A stretch of 64,000 nucleotides of DNA from Streptomyces sp. R41. Lineage in GTDB: Bacteria > Actinomycetota > Actinomycetes > Streptomycetales > Streptomycetaceae. Positions 8,220 through 16,655 of this stretch are shown in pieces. The translations under genes were made by a program, and so were the position numbers. Under the pieces are notes generated by a model. That model was given only the letters and a program-made list of their open reading frames with translations, did no database searches and had not been told where the DNA came from. Numbering within the stretch: position 1 is the stretch's first letter; each line of letters starts with the position of its first letter. Location of the stretch: NCBI RefSeq assembly GCF_041053055.1, contig NZ_CP163443.1, positions 3,224,001-3,288,000 on the forward strand. The letters are read 5' to 3'.

Positions 8220-9329
8220 TCAGGTGAGGGCGGTCACCGGGATGCGGCGGAAGGTGATCGTCTCGTACGCGCCGAAGTCGCCCGTCTCGTAGAGGAGGCC
8301 GACGGTCGTCGCGTCGACGCGTACGAGATCGGAGTACGCGGCGGGCAGTCCGTCCAGTGTGACGGCGGGGCGCCAGGTGGTTCCGCCGTCCGTGGTGGCG
8401 CGCACGGTCATCAGGGCGCGGAAGGTGGGGTCGGCGGGGCCCGAGTAGAGGAGCAGGTCGGGGTCGTGGAGCTGGAGGAGGCTGCCCTGGACGATGGGGG
8501 TGACGAGGCCGGCCTGCGGGCGGAAGGGCTTCTCCAGGCTCTTGCCGCCGTCGCGGGAGTGGGCGTCGGCGCGGTTGCCGGGGGACGGGGAGTCGTTGCG
8601 GGTGTTGAAGTAGACGCGCCCGTCCGGGAGTTCGGCCGCCGTCGTCTCGTTCGCATTGATGTAGCCGTTGGTGTTCTCGTCGATGTAGCCGAGGTACCAG
8701 GTCTCGCCGCGGTCGTCGCTGAGCAGGCAGTGGCCGCTGTTGTACTTCGCCTCGGTGCCGTTGTCCGTGCCGGTGGGCGGGAGCGTGTGGTTGCCGGGGA
8801 CGACGACGCGGCCGGTGGTGAGCTGGATCGCGTGCCCGGGTGTGGTGGCGTACCAGCGCCAACTCGCCTTCTTCACCTGCGCGGTGATCTCCTTCGGGCC
8901 CGACCAGGTGAGCCCGTCGTCGTCACTGTGCTGCACCCAGACGCGCCGCCCGTCGGCCGCCTTCACCTTGCCGCGCAGGAGGGCGTCCTCGCTCGCGGTG
9001 GCCGCGCTGCGGACGTGTACGAGGAGGACACGGCCGGTGTCGAGGACGACGGGCGCCGGGTTGCCCGCGAGGTTGTCGCCGTTCTTGGCGACGGCCTGGA
9101 GCGGGCCCCAGGTGCGGCCGCCGTCCGACGACCGCTTCAGCACGATGTCGATGTTGCCGTGGTCGTGCGCGGAGTCGACCCTGCCCTCGCAGAAGGCGAG
9201 GAGCGTGCCCGCGGCCGTGGCGACGACCGCGGGGATCCGGAAGCTGGCGTAGCCTTCGCGGCCGGCGCGGAAGGGGGTGCTCGTCGCCGTGCTCGTCGCG
9301 GCACTCGGCTCTGTACTCGGCTCTGTCAT
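8220..9329 (-). CDS. Exo-alpha-sialidase-like BNR/Asp-box protein
   Basis: A 369-aa six-bladed propeller of the sialidase superfamily. It has the FRIP motif (YASFRIPAVV, residues about 27-36) carrying the first arginine of the triad. At least four Asp-boxes follow: SSDGGRTWG, SDDDGLTWSG, SDDRGETWY and TTDGGTTWRP. Known relatives release terminal sialic acid from glycans. The start chosen (ATG 9329) has AAGGAG 7 nt upstream, although the frame stays open to 9875. No signal peptide or wall-anchor is visible, which is unusual because most streptomycete sialidases are secreted. The product may therefore act inside the cell, be exported atypically, or be a non-sialidase BNR protein. Confidence 0.85.
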   Translation of the reverse strand: MTEPSTEPSAATSTATSTPFRAGREGYASFRIPAVVATAAGTLLAFCEGRVDSAHDHGNIDIVLKRSSDGGRTWGPLQAVAKNGDNLAGNPAPVVLDTGRVLLVHVRSAATASEDALLRGKVKAADGRRVWVQHSDDDGLTWSGPKEITAQVKKASWRWYATTPGHAIQLTTGRVVVPGNHTLPPTGTDNGTEAKYNSGHCLLSDDRGETWYLGYIDENTNGYINANETTAAELPDGRVYFNTRNDSPSPGNRADAHSRDGGKSLEKPFRPQAGLVTPIVQGSLLQLHDPDLLLYSGPADPTFRALMTVRATTDGGTTWRPAVTLDGLPAAYSDLVRVDATTVGLLYETGDFGAYETITFRRIPVTALT

Positions 9330-9428
9330 GGGCAGGCTCCTTGTGTGACCGGTGGTGCGGGCCTTTGCCCAGCTTGGGCGAATTCGTGGTGAACTCCCGG
9401 TCACGAGTGGCCGGTTGCGGCAGGATGC

Positions 9429-10049
9429 GTGCGCATGGATGCCGTACGGGTCGCGTTGCTGCGCGAAGTGCTCGCCGGGACCGAGTGGTTGGGGGCCACG
9501 CGGCGGTTCGCGGGGGCGCTGCGGGGGTCCGTGGTGTCGTACGGGGGCGGGTTGCTGCTGGTCGGTACGGAGGAGTACGAGCCGTGGCATCTCGCCGCGC
9601 ATCTCGTGGACGAGGCGGCGTGGTCGGGGACGCCGGAGCTGTCGCCGACGCTGGTGCGGCACGGGGCGCGGGAGTCCGATCCGGCCCACCTGGCGGTGGG
9701 GCTGGGGCGTATCGAGGCGGCTCGGCGGGGGGAGACGCTGCTGGTGGTGTCGCCGGGCGCGCCCGGGGCGCCGTTGCTGGAGCGGGTGCATGACGCGCGG
9801 CGGGCCGGGGCGACGGTGCTGGCGCTGTCCGCGGGGGACTCCGCGGGGGATCGTGAGCTGCCGGCTCTGGCTCACGAGTCACTTGCCGTGCCGGCCGAGC
9901 CCGAGCTCGATCTCGATACCGTGCAGCACCTTGTCAGTGCGGCGGCCGGCGAGAACGCGTTGCCTTCGCCGCGGGGGCGGCGGCGGTTCCGTGACCGGTT
10001 GTCCCGGCTCGCGGATCAGTTGACGGCTCCGCCGTCTGCGCGGTGGTAG
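9429..10049 (+). CDS. Hypothetical protein, possibly SIS-like fold
   Basis: A 206-aa soluble protein, conserved-looking by codon bias, of no firmly recognised family. It contains GETLLVVSPGAPGAPLLERV (residues about 102-121) followed by ARRAGATVLALSAGD. This strand-turn-helix pattern resembles sugar-isomerase (SIS) domains, hence a weak suggestion only. The C-terminus is basic (RGRRRFRDRLSRLADQL). ATG 9435 is an alternative start two codons inside. It is divergent from the sialidase-like gene with about 100 bp between. Confidence 0.65.
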   Translation: MRMDAVRVALLREVLAGTEWLGATRRFAGALRGSVVSYGGGLLLVGTEEYEPWHLAAHLVDEAAWSGTPELSPTLVRHGARESDPAHLAVGLGRIEAARRGETLLVVSPGAPGAPLLERVHDARRAGATVLALSAGDSAGDRELPALAHESLAVPAEPELDLDTVQHLVSAAAGENALPSPRGRRRFRDRLSRLADQLTAPPSARW

Positions 10050-10521
10050 CTGGGGGCTGCCTTTGTCCGGCGGTCGTGTGGCGCCGCTTCGCGGTCTTTG
10101 CCCGCCCGCCCACCCGACTCGGTCTCGCTCGCCGCCTTCGGCGGACGCCGTCGCCGCTTCGCGGCGGTTTCCCGCCCACCCACTCGGCCGGTTCACCGCC
10201 TTCGGCGGACAGAGCGAAGGCGCCGTCGGCGGACCGGCCCTGGACGCCCTCGGCGGGCAGGTCGTCGGCCCTCTCGGCGTACAGGCAATCGACCGCCGAC
10301 CCCTTGGCGTACAGGCCGCCGACCGTCGCCCCCCTGCGCGTGCAAGCCGTCGACCCCCTCGGTCTACAGGCCGTCGACCGCCGACCCCTCGGCGTGCAGG
10401 CCGTCGACGCCCTCGGCCCACAGGCCGTAGGCCCTCTCGAAAGCACTCCCAGCCACCCCCGTCGCCCTCCACGCCGAAAAGCAGTTGCCCTCGCCCATGC
10501 CTCCCCCGAGCATGGCCCGTC
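10050..10521. repeat. Degenerate tandem repeats before the MFS gene
   Basis: From 10077 to 10215 the DNA contains recurring blocks around CGCCGCTTCGCGG and GCCTTCGGCGGAC. From about 10240 to 10440 a degenerate unit of about 30 bp, core GGCGTACAGGCCGTCGACC, repeats roughly seven times. Open frames across the block on both strands encode only repetitive Pro/Arg/Ala sequence and are not believed to be genes. The function is unknown; short palindromes such as GCCGTCGACCGCCGAC could bind protein or arise by slippage. Confidence 0.7.
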
Positions 10522-11829
10522 GTGACCGACGACGCCCTCGCATCCGCGCCCGTCCCCTCCTCGCGGCTCCGTGCGCTGCTCCCCGATCTCGCCCCCTGGC
10601 GAGCCTCCGCCGACTTTCGGCGGCTTTGGGCGGCCGGGCTGATCACGAACTTCGGGAGTTTTCTGACGTTCGTCGCGCTGCCGGTGCAGATGAAGGTGCT
10701 GACGGGGTCGGCGGTGGCGGTGGGGGCGATCGGGGCGGTGGAGTTGGTGCCGCTGGTGGTGTTCGGGTTGTACGGCGGGGCGCTCGCCGACGCTCTGGAC
10801 AAGCGGAAGTTGATCGTTTACACGGAGGCGGGGCAGGGCGTGCTGTGCGCCGGGCTGCTCGTCAACGCGCTGGTGCCGCGGCCGGCGGTGTGGCCGTTGT
10901 ACGCGGTCGCGGGGCTCTCCTCCGCGCTCGGCGCGATCCAGCGTCCCGCGCTGGACTCACTCACACCACGGATCGTCGCGCACGAGGACCTGCCGGCCGC
11001 CGGCTCGCTCAACTCGCTGCGCTGGACGGTGGGCGGCGTCGCCGGGCCGGCTCTCGCGGGTGTCGTCGTGGCGTACGCCGGGCTCGGCTGGGCGTACGCC
11101 GTGGACCTGGTGACCTTCGTCGTGTCGGTGGTGATGGTCCTGGGGATCGCCGCGTCGCCCGCCGCGCACGAGGCCGCGAAGCCGTCGCTGCGGTCCATAG
11201 CGGAGGGCGCGCGGTACGCGTGGAGCCGTAAGGAGCTGCTCGGGACGTACGCCATCGATCTCGGGGCGATGTTCTTCGCGATGCCGCTCGCGCTGCTGCC
11301 GTTCCTCGCGGACGAGCTCGGCGCGGAGTGGTCGCTCGGCCTGATGTACGCGTCCGTGCCGGCCGGGTCGATGCTCGTGAGCCTCACCAGCGGGTGGACC
11401 TCGCGCATCCACCGGCACGGGCGGATGGTCGCGCTGGCCGCGGCGTGCTGGGGGCTCGCCATGGCGGCCGCGGGCGTCGCGGGCAACGTCTGGCTGGTGC
11501 TGCTCTTCCTCACGATCGGCGGCTGCTGCGACATGGTCAGCGGGATCTTCCGCGCCGCCATCTGGAACCAGACGATCCCGGACGAGCTGCGGGGGCGACT
11601 CGCCGGGATCGAGCTGTTGTCCTACTCCGTCGGGCCCACGCTCGGCCAGGTCCGCTCCGGCGGCATGGCCGCGTGGACGAGCGTCCGGACGTCGATCTGG
11701 GCGGGAGGTGTCATCTGCGTCGGAGCGGTGGGGCTCCTCGCCCTGTTCCTGCCGAAGCTGATGACGTACGACGTGCGGACGAATGAGCATGCGGTGCGGT
11801 TGCGCGCCGCCCGGGAGGCGGTGGCTTGA
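10522..11829 (+). CDS. MFS transporter (EntS/MFS_3-like)
   Basis: A 435-aa major facilitator with about twelve hydrophobic segments, beginning FRRLWAAGLITNFGSFLTF. The loop GALADALDKRKLIVYTE fits the family A-loop, and SLNSLRWTVGGVAGPALAG fits the EntS/enterobactin-exporter subgroup. That subgroup is associated with export of siderophores or drugs. GTG 10522 is chosen because the upstream open part of the frame lies entirely in repeat DNA. The C-terminus is soluble and basic. The substrate cannot be assigned; there is no adjacent biosynthetic gene. Confidence 0.88.
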   Translation: MTDDALASAPVPSSRLRALLPDLAPWRASADFRRLWAAGLITNFGSFLTFVALPVQMKVLTGSAVAVGAIGAVELVPLVVFGLYGGALADALDKRKLIVYTEAGQGVLCAGLLVNALVPRPAVWPLYAVAGLSSALGAIQRPALDSLTPRIVAHEDLPAAGSLNSLRWTVGGVAGPALAGVVVAYAGLGWAYAVDLVTFVVSVVMVLGIAASPAAHEAAKPSLRSIAEGARYAWSRKELLGTYAIDLGAMFFAMPLALLPFLADELGAEWSLGLMYASVPAGSMLVSLTSGWTSRIHRHGRMVALAAACWGLAMAAAGVAGNVWLVLLFLTIGGCCDMVSGIFRAAIWNQTIPDELRGRLAGIELLSYSVGPTLGQVRSGGMAAWTSVRTSIWAGGVICVGAVGLLALFLPKLMTYDVRTNEHAVRLRAAREAVA

Positions 11830-12006
11830 CGGCCGGCCGTTGTCTTTTCCGCCCGTACCGCCCGTGACAGTCGGCTACCCGGCACAGGTTTCCCGTGGGG
11901 ACCGGCCGCCGTCGGCGATTGCGACTCGCCTCCGGCCTCCCCCAAGCCCCCCGGCGGCGCAAGCAAGGCCCCCCGCGCCGCTCCGGCCGGCCCGCCCACA
12001 CCGTCC

Positions 12007-12243
12007 TCAGTCGTCGTCCGAGCCCGGCGCCGCCCCCGTCGCGTCATGCCACTTGGGGTCGTTCTCCCACTGAAGGTTCCGCTCCCGGGCGGTCTCCATC
12101 GCGTGCTCCGCCTCCTGGCGGGAGGCGTACGGGCCGAAGCGGTCCTTCCCCGGGCAGTCGGGGCCCTCCTCGACCTTCTGGTGCTCCAGGCAGTAGTACC
12201 ACTCGCCGGGCTTGCCGACGGTGCGCTTCTTGAAGAGGGCCAT
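12007..12243 (-). CDS. Small hypothetical protein
   Basis: A 78-aa soluble protein, [20 protein letters not shown] at the N-terminus, then [19 protein letters not shown] with two cysteines, and an acidic tail. The start at 12243 has AAAGGAG upstream. It is divergent from methionine aminopeptidase with 58 bp between, so the two probably share a promoter region. The pattern [15 protein letters not shown] suggests a small repeat/SPOR-like strand-helix unit. I assign no function. Confidence 0.75.
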   Translation of the reverse strand: MALFKKRTVGKPGEWYYCLEHQKVEEGPDCPGKDRFGPYASRQEAEHAMETARERNLQWENDPKWHDATGAAPGSDDD

Positions 12244-12301
12244 GACCGGCTCCTTTCGCCACGGACATGGTCCCCCATGCCCGCTGGTTAGACTCGCTGG
12301 C

Positions 12302-13159
12302 ATGTCTGGCCAGTCGCTGCTCGTACCAGGGGAGCTCTCTCCCACCCGTCCCGTCCCGGGAAACATCCGGCGTCCCGAGTACGTGGGCAAGCCCGCCCCG
12401 ACGCCGTACACCGGACCGGAGGTGCAGACGCCCGAGACGATCGAGGCGATGCGGATCGCCGGGCGGATCGCCGCGCAGGCGATGGCCGAGGCCGCCAAGC
12501 TCATCGCGCCGGGTGTGACGACGGACGAGCTGGACCGGGTGGCGCACGAGTACATGTGCGACCACGGCGCCTACCCCTCCACCCTCGGTTACCGCGGTTT
12601 CCCCAAGTCGCTGTGCACCTCCGTCAACGAGGTCATCTGCCACGGCATCCCCGACTCCACGGTCCTGCGGGACGGAGACATCATCAACCTCGACGTGACC
12701 GCCTACATCGGCGGGGTGCACGGCGACAACAACGCGACGTACCTGGTCGGCGACGTCGACGAGGAGAGCAGGCTGCTCGTCGAGCGGACCCGCGAGTCCC
12801 TCGACCGCGCCATCAAGGCGGTCAAGCCGGGCCGCCAGATCAACATCATCGGGCGCGTCATCGAGTCGTACGCGAAGCGGTTCGGGTACGGGGTGGTGCG
12901 GGACTTCACGGGGCACGGGATCAACTCGTCCTTCCACTCCGGGCTGATCATTCCGCACTACGACAGCCCGCACGCGACGACCGTCATCCAGCCCGGGATG
13001 ACCTTCACCATCGAGCCCATGCTCACGCTCGGTACGCACGAGTACGACATGTGGGACGACGGCTGGACCGTCGTGACGAAGGACCGGAAGCGTACGGCCC
13101 AGTTCGAGCACACCCTGGTGGTGACGGACAGCGGGGCGGAGATCCTGACCTTGCCGTAG
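12302..13159 (+). CDS. map: Type I methionine aminopeptidase
   Basis: A 285-aa pita-bread metallopeptidase that removes the initiator methionine from nascent proteins. The five metal ligands are recognisable: Asp in IINLDVTA, Asp in [10 protein letters not shown], His in [11 protein letters not shown], Glu in TFTIEPML and Glu in AQFEHTLVV. The substrate-pocket His is in EVICHGIPD. The N-terminal extension of about 40 residues ([18 protein letters not shown]) is typical of actinobacterial MapB-type enzymes that dock at the ribosome. Streptomyces usually carry more than one map gene, so this may be a paralog. Confidence 0.95.
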   Translation: MSGQSLLVPGELSPTRPVPGNIRRPEYVGKPAPTPYTGPEVQTPETIEAMRIAGRIAAQAMAEAAKLIAPGVTTDELDRVAHEYMCDHGAYPSTLGYRGFPKSLCTSVNEVICHGIPDSTVLRDGDIINLDVTAYIGGVHGDNNATYLVGDVDEESRLLVERTRESLDRAIKAVKPGRQINIIGRVIESYAKRFGYGVVRDFTGHGINSSFHSGLIIPHYDSPHATTVIQPGMTFTIEPMLTLGTHEYDMWDDGWTVVTKDRKRTAQFEHTLVVTDSGAEILTLP

Positions 13160-13178
13160 TCCCTCGCAGAACCCTCGT

Positions 13179-13222
13179 ACATGCGAAAGCCCGCCCTGTC
13201 CACAGGGCGGGCTTTCGCATGT
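13179..13222 (+). terminator. Strong hairpin terminator after map
   Basis: A perfect 21-bp inverted repeat (arms 13179-13199 and 13202-13222, core GCGAAAGCCCGCCC) with two bases at its centre. It begins 19 bp after the map stop codon. There is no T-run, which is normal for Streptomyces terminators. It separates map from the iron-regulated heme oxygenase gene. Confidence 0.9.
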
Positions 13223-13275
13223 GGGCCTGATCGGGAATCGGGGTACGGTTTTACCGACAGGATGTCGGGAACCTA

Positions 13276-13301
13276 TTGACTTAGGTAAGCCTAGCCATAG
13301 A
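13276..13301 (+). promoter_or_regulatory. Iron box (DmdR1/IdeR-type) overlapping the heme oxygenase promoter
   Basis: TTAGGTAAGCCTAGCC at 13281-13296 matches the actinobacterial iron-box pattern (TTAGGTTAGGCTNACCTAA). It sits directly after TTGACT (13276-13281, a good -35), with CATAGA/TAGAAG as a -10 candidate at 13296-13303. Binding of Fe2+-loaded repressor here would block RNA polymerase, so derepression under iron starvation is inferred. Confidence 0.75.
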
Positions 13302-13347
13302 AGGTTGGGCCGGGTCTCGCCCCTCCCTCTTCGGCTCCGGAGGCCTC

Positions 13348-14016
13348 ATGAACGCGACGGACACGTCGAGCACCTCCTTCTCGACACTCATCCGCACCGC
13401 CTCGCACGAGCAGCACACGGAGGCGGAGACCTCGACGTTCATGAGCGACCTGCTCGGCGGCCGGCTGGGCGTCGAGGCGTACGCGCGCTACACGGAGCAA
13501 CTGTGGATCGTGTACGAGGCGTTGGAGGCGGACGCCGAGCGCCTGGCGGCCGATCCGGTGGCCGGGCCCTTCATCCGGCCCGAGCTGCTGCGCCGCGCCG
13601 CCCTGGAGCGCGACCTGGCCCATCTCCGGGGCCCCGACTGGCGCGCGACGCTCACCACCCTGCCCGCGACCCGGGCCTACGCCGCCCGCGTCACCGAGTG
13701 CGCCCGGAAGTGGCCCGGCGGCTATGTCGCCCACCACTACACCCGCTACCTCGGTGACCTCTCCGGCGGCCAGATCATCCGCGGCAAGGCCGAGCGGACC
13801 TGGGGCTTCGCCCGCAAGGGCGACGGCGTCCGCTTCTACGTCTTCGAGGACATCACCAACCCGGCCGCGTTCAAGCGCGGTTACCGCGAACTGCTGGACG
13901 GGGTCCGGGCCGACGATCTGGAGAAGCAGCGCATCGTCGCCGAGTGCAAGCGGGCGTTCGCCTTGAACACCGGGGTCTTCCGTGCGCTGGGGGAAGAGTT
14001 CCCGCTCAGCGCGTGA
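13348..14016 (+). CDS. hmuO: Heme oxygenase (biliverdin-producing)
   Basis: A 222-aa all-helical heme oxygenase of the HmuO/HO-1 family, which opens heme to biliverdin, CO and Fe2+ to recover iron. The proximal His is in TASHEQHTEAE (near residue 24). The distal-helix signature YLGDLSGGQIIRGKAER (residues about 133-149) has the conserved Gly pair. RFYVFEDI and YRELLDG follow as in the family. An iron box lies 50 bp upstream. In relatives the gene often sits beside hmuTUV; here only a remnant of hmuV is left nearby. Confidence 0.95.
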   Translation: MNATDTSSTSFSTLIRTASHEQHTEAETSTFMSDLLGGRLGVEAYARYTEQLWIVYEALEADAERLAADPVAGPFIRPELLRRAALERDLAHLRGPDWRATLTTLPATRAYAARVTECARKWPGGYVAHHYTRYLGDLSGGQIIRGKAERTWGFARKGDGVRFYVFEDITNPAAFKRGYRELLDGVRADDLEKQRIVAECKRAFALNTGVFRALGEEFPLSA

Positions 14017-14056
14017 GCGGGAAGGGCTCCGCCCTGGGCCCGCGGGTTGCATTCCG

Positions 14057-14125
14057 GCCGCGGGTGGGTGGGGGCTGGTCGCGCGGTCCCCCGCGCCCCT
14101 GAAAGCGGGGCTGCGCCCCGCATCC
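14057..14125. repeat. Dispersed intergenic palindromic repeat, copy 1
   Basis: GGGTGGGGGCTGGTCGCGC followed by CCCCCGCGCCCCTGAAAGCG and GGGCTGCGCCCC. This is the same core as the elements at 22.37-22.51 kb and 24.47-24.61 kb, but without their long flanking arms. It lies between the convergent heme oxygenase and PhzF-like genes, the position expected for a two-way terminator. Confidence 0.75.
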
Positions 14126-14145
14126 CCGGCGGGGGCGAGAAACCC

Positions 14146-14841
14146 TCACCGCTCCAGTCGCACTCGGCCCCCGACCTCGACCCAACCCCCGGGCTGCGGC
14201 GCCGTAAGGATCTGGGAGCCGACTCCCTGCACGATGTTGAGCGCTCGCCCCAGTTGCTGGGTCAGCAGCAGCGCCGCCGCCCCCGTCGCCTCGTCCTCCT
14301 CGATCCCGTCGCCCCGCCCGGGAAACGCACGGGCCCGCACCCGCCCCGCGGCCTCGTCCTCCCAGGCCCAGGCATAAATCCTCCCCCAGACTCCGTCCGG
14401 GGGGACCCCCATCTCGCTGCGCTCGCCGGGCGCCGGGACGGCCAGCGCGTCGACCTCGGCGGCGGACCCGTACCGTCGCAACGTACGCGCCGGCGCCCAC
14501 TCCGCCCGCGCCTCGATCCAGCTGAACTCCCCGTCGAGCCGCACCCCCACCACCCCGGCGGGGGTGACCAGTTCAGGCACGTCGAGCAGCCACCCCACCC
14601 CGACGCAGGGATGCCCGGCGAACGGCAACCGCAGCGTCGGCGTGTAGATGTCGACGACCCCACGCTCGGGGTCGTCCACGAACACGGTCTCGCTGAACCC
14701 GAGCTTCGCGGCGAACGCCTGCCGTTCCTCGCGATCCGGCATCACCGAACCCTCGCGCACGACACCGAGCTCATTGCCGTACCCGCCGCCAGGTCCACAG
14801 AAGACCCGCAGCACGTCGTAGTCAGTCACTCCGGCATTCAA
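14146..14841 (-). CDS. PhzF-family isomerase-like protein
   Basis: A 231-aa member of the PhzF/diaminopimelate-epimerase-fold family. Diagnostic blocks are the early VFCGPGGGYGNELGVV, the FSETVFV block near 49, LPFAGHPCVGVGWLL near 72-86, and EATGAAALLLTQQ near 187. In PhzF the essential Glu lies about residue 45; here SETVFV matches that position. Length is shorter than classical PhzF (about 278 aa) owing to a reduced central region. The reaction is unknown and no phenazine genes are near. The first codon could also be the GTG four codons inside (GVTDYDVL). Confidence 0.82.
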   Translation of the reverse strand: MNAGVTDYDVLRVFCGPGGGYGNELGVVREGSVMPDREERQAFAAKLGFSETVFVDDPERGVVDIYTPTLRLPFAGHPCVGVGWLLDVPELVTPAGVVGVRLDGEFSWIEARAEWAPARTLRRYGSAAEVDALAVPAPGERSEMGVPPDGVWGRIYAWAWEDEAAGRVRARAFPGRGDGIEEDEATGAAALLLTQQLGRALNIVQGVGSQILTAPQPGGWVEVGGRVRLER

Positions 14842-14844
14842 ACA

Positions 14845-15035
14845 TCACGCCGCGAGCGCGTCCCAGGCGGCGGTACCGCCGGGAAGGGCAAGGAGCGGGT
14901 GCGGCCGTGCTCGTACGGCAGCGAGGACATGAACATCGCCGTACGCCCGTTCCAGAACCGCCCGTTGCCGCGCCACACCGCTCCCCGAGCGGGCTCGCAG
15001 CCGTTCCCATCCACTTGCTCGTGCCCGGCCGTCAC
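14845..15035 (-). pseudogene. Gene fragment, family not recognised
   Basis: One minus-strand frame shows WRGNGRFWNGRTAMFMSSLP followed by YEHGR with good codon bias, then degenerates. A second frame ends LALPGGTAAWDALAA and a stop at 14845. This looks like the C-terminal part of one protein interrupted by a frameshift. No start codon or family could be assigned. It lies back to back with the hmuV remnant. Confidence 0.45.
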
Positions 15036-15067
15036 CTCGTCCGGCGTCCGCCGCCGGACGTCCTCGT

Positions 15068-15304
15068 GCCGGGACAGGGCGCACGCAGGGGACGCCGTGG
15101 TCGTGGTGCTGCACGATCCGGGGCTCGCGGCGGCGTACGCGCACCGGGCGGCGATTCTGTGCGCCGGTCGTGTCGCGGCCGACGGTCCGCCAGGCGGCGG
15201 TCCTCACCGAAGACTTGCCGAGCGAGGTCCACCACCGGCCGGTGGAGGTGTTCCCGCATCTCAGGACCGGTGCCGCTCTGATCATCCCGAAACAGAGCTC
15301 TTGA
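15068..15304 (+). pseudogene. Remnant of a hemin ABC transporter ATPase (hmuV-like C-terminus)
   Basis: Two consecutive frames give AGDAVVVVLHDPGLAAAYAH with RAAILCAGRVAADGPP after it, and then, after a shift near 15190, AAVLTEDLPSEVHHRPVEVF and PHLRTGAALIIPKQSS ending at TGA 15302. The LHD H-loop, LAAAYA and GRVAADGPP...VLTEDLL...PVEVFPHPRTG order match the end of HmuV-type hemin importers. Walker A, signature and Walker B regions are absent. It is therefore a decayed 3' fragment, placed between heme oxygenase and efeO. Confidence 0.72.
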
Positions 15305-15404
15305 CCTTTCCTTGGCCATCTCATGGGGTCTGTTTTGAGCCGCCGTGATCAAGCCGTGCCTGCACACCGCCTGTGAGAGCTGAATCACCGGACGCAGGGG
15401 TATG

Positions 15405-15442
15405 AGTGAGGTAAGCCTCAGGTAAGTTAGGCCAGCCTCACC
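15405..15442 (+). promoter_or_regulatory. Tandem iron boxes upstream of efeOBU
   Basis: GTGAGGTAAGCCTCA (15406-15420) and TTAGGCCAGCCTCACC (15427-15442) both resemble the DmdR1/IdeR 19-bp box and lie side by side about 55-90 bp before efeO. Two adjacent sites suggest cooperative binding of dimers and tight iron repression. Compare the single box before heme oxygenase. Confidence 0.7.
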
Positions 15443-15495
15443 ATGCCGGCGCGGGCCCCACCGTGCGGTTTGTCCGAACTTCTCTTGGAGCCTGA

Positions 15496-16644
15496 ATGCG
15501 AGCCGTCCGACTCTCAGTTGTCACCGCTGCCGCCACCGCGGCGGCTCTGACCGCCGTCACGGGCTGCACCGAGAAGAGCGACGCCAAGGGCGGTGACGCG
15601 ATCCAGGTGACCGCCGCCGACTCCAAGTGCGACACCTCCGCCAAGTCGGTCCCGGCCGGCCAGGTCACCCTGAAGATCGAGAACAAGGGCTCGAAGGCCA
15701 CCGAGGTCGAGATCGTCTTCCCGGACGACCGGATCGTCTCCGAGAAGGAGAACATCGGCCCGGGCACCAAGTACACGCTGACCGCCGAGGTCAAGGCAGG
15801 CTCGTACGAGATCGCCTGCCGACCGGGCATGAAGGGCCATGGCGTCCGCCAGAAGCTCACGGTCACCGGCGGCAAGGTCGCCAAGCGCGACCCGCGCCTC
15901 GACAAGGCCGTCGCCGCCTACCGCGAGTACGCGCAGGAGCAGGCCGACGCGACGCTGCCCAAGGCCGAGGCCTTCGCCAAGGCCGTCAAGGCCGGTGACA
16001 TCGAGGCCGCCAAGAAGGAGTTCGCCACTTCGCGGCTGGGCTGGGAGCGCACCGAGCCCGTCGCGGAGTCCTTCGGTGACATCGACCCGAAGGTCGACGT
16101 GCGCGAGGACGGTCTGGAGGACGGCCAGGATCCGGCAACGGACTGGACCGGCTGGCACCGTCTGGAGAAGTCCCTCTGGCAGGACAAGAAGATCGGCGAC
16201 CGTGAGAAGGAGCTCGCCGACCAGCTCGTGACGGACCTCACCGACTGGCAGAAGCGGGTCGGCAAGGCCGAGATCACCCCGACCTCCATGGCCAACGGCG
16301 CCAAGGAGCTGCTCGACGAGGTCGCCACCGGCAAGGTCACCGGCGAGGAGGACCGCTACTCGCACACCGACCTGAGCGACTTCAAGGGCAACGTCGAGGG
16401 CGCGCAGAAGGCGTACGAGCTGCTGAAGCCGGTCGCCAAGGAGAACGACGCGGCGCTGACGACGGAGCTCGACAAGCAGTTCACGGCGCTCAACACGCTG
16501 CTCGACAAGTACCGCACGGACAAGAACTCCTACGAGTTCACCTCGTACGACAAGGTCGGCGACGCCGACCGCAAGGAGCTCTCGGACGCGGTCAACGCGC
16601 TCGCCGAGCCCCTGTCCAAGCTCGCCGCCGCCGTCGTGAAGTAG
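15496..16644 (+). CDS. efeO: EfeO iron uptake protein (cupredoxin + M75 imelysin-like)
   Basis: A 382-aa exported component of the EfeUOB iron importer. The N-terminus (VRLSVVTAAATAAALTAVTG followed by CTEK) is a lipoprotein signal with a cysteine at the lipobox. Residues about 35-125 form a cupredoxin-like domain (SAKSVPAGQVTLKIENKGSK). From about 135 on is the helical M75 domain, with the metal motif HxxE in GWHRLEKSLW near residue 221. It is thought to bind iron outside the membrane and pass it to EfeU. It is first in the operon, directly behind tandem iron boxes. Confidence 0.94.
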   Translation: MRAVRLSVVTAAATAAALTAVTGCTEKSDAKGGDAIQVTAADSKCDTSAKSVPAGQVTLKIENKGSKATEVEIVFPDDRIVSEKENIGPGTKYTLTAEVKAGSYEIACRPGMKGHGVRQKLTVTGGKVAKRDPRLDKAVAAYREYAQEQADATLPKAEAFAKAVKAGDIEAAKKEFATSRLGWERTEPVAESFGDIDPKVDVREDGLEDGQDPATDWTGWHRLEKSLWQDKKIGDREKELADQLVTDLTDWQKRVGKAEITPTSMANGAKELLDEVATGKVTGEEDRYSHTDLSDFKGNVEGAQKAYELLKPVAKENDAALTTELDKQFTALNTLLDKYRTDKNSYEFTSYDKVGDADRKELSDAVNALAEPLSKLAAAVVK

Positions 16645-16655
16645 GAGCCGCACCC

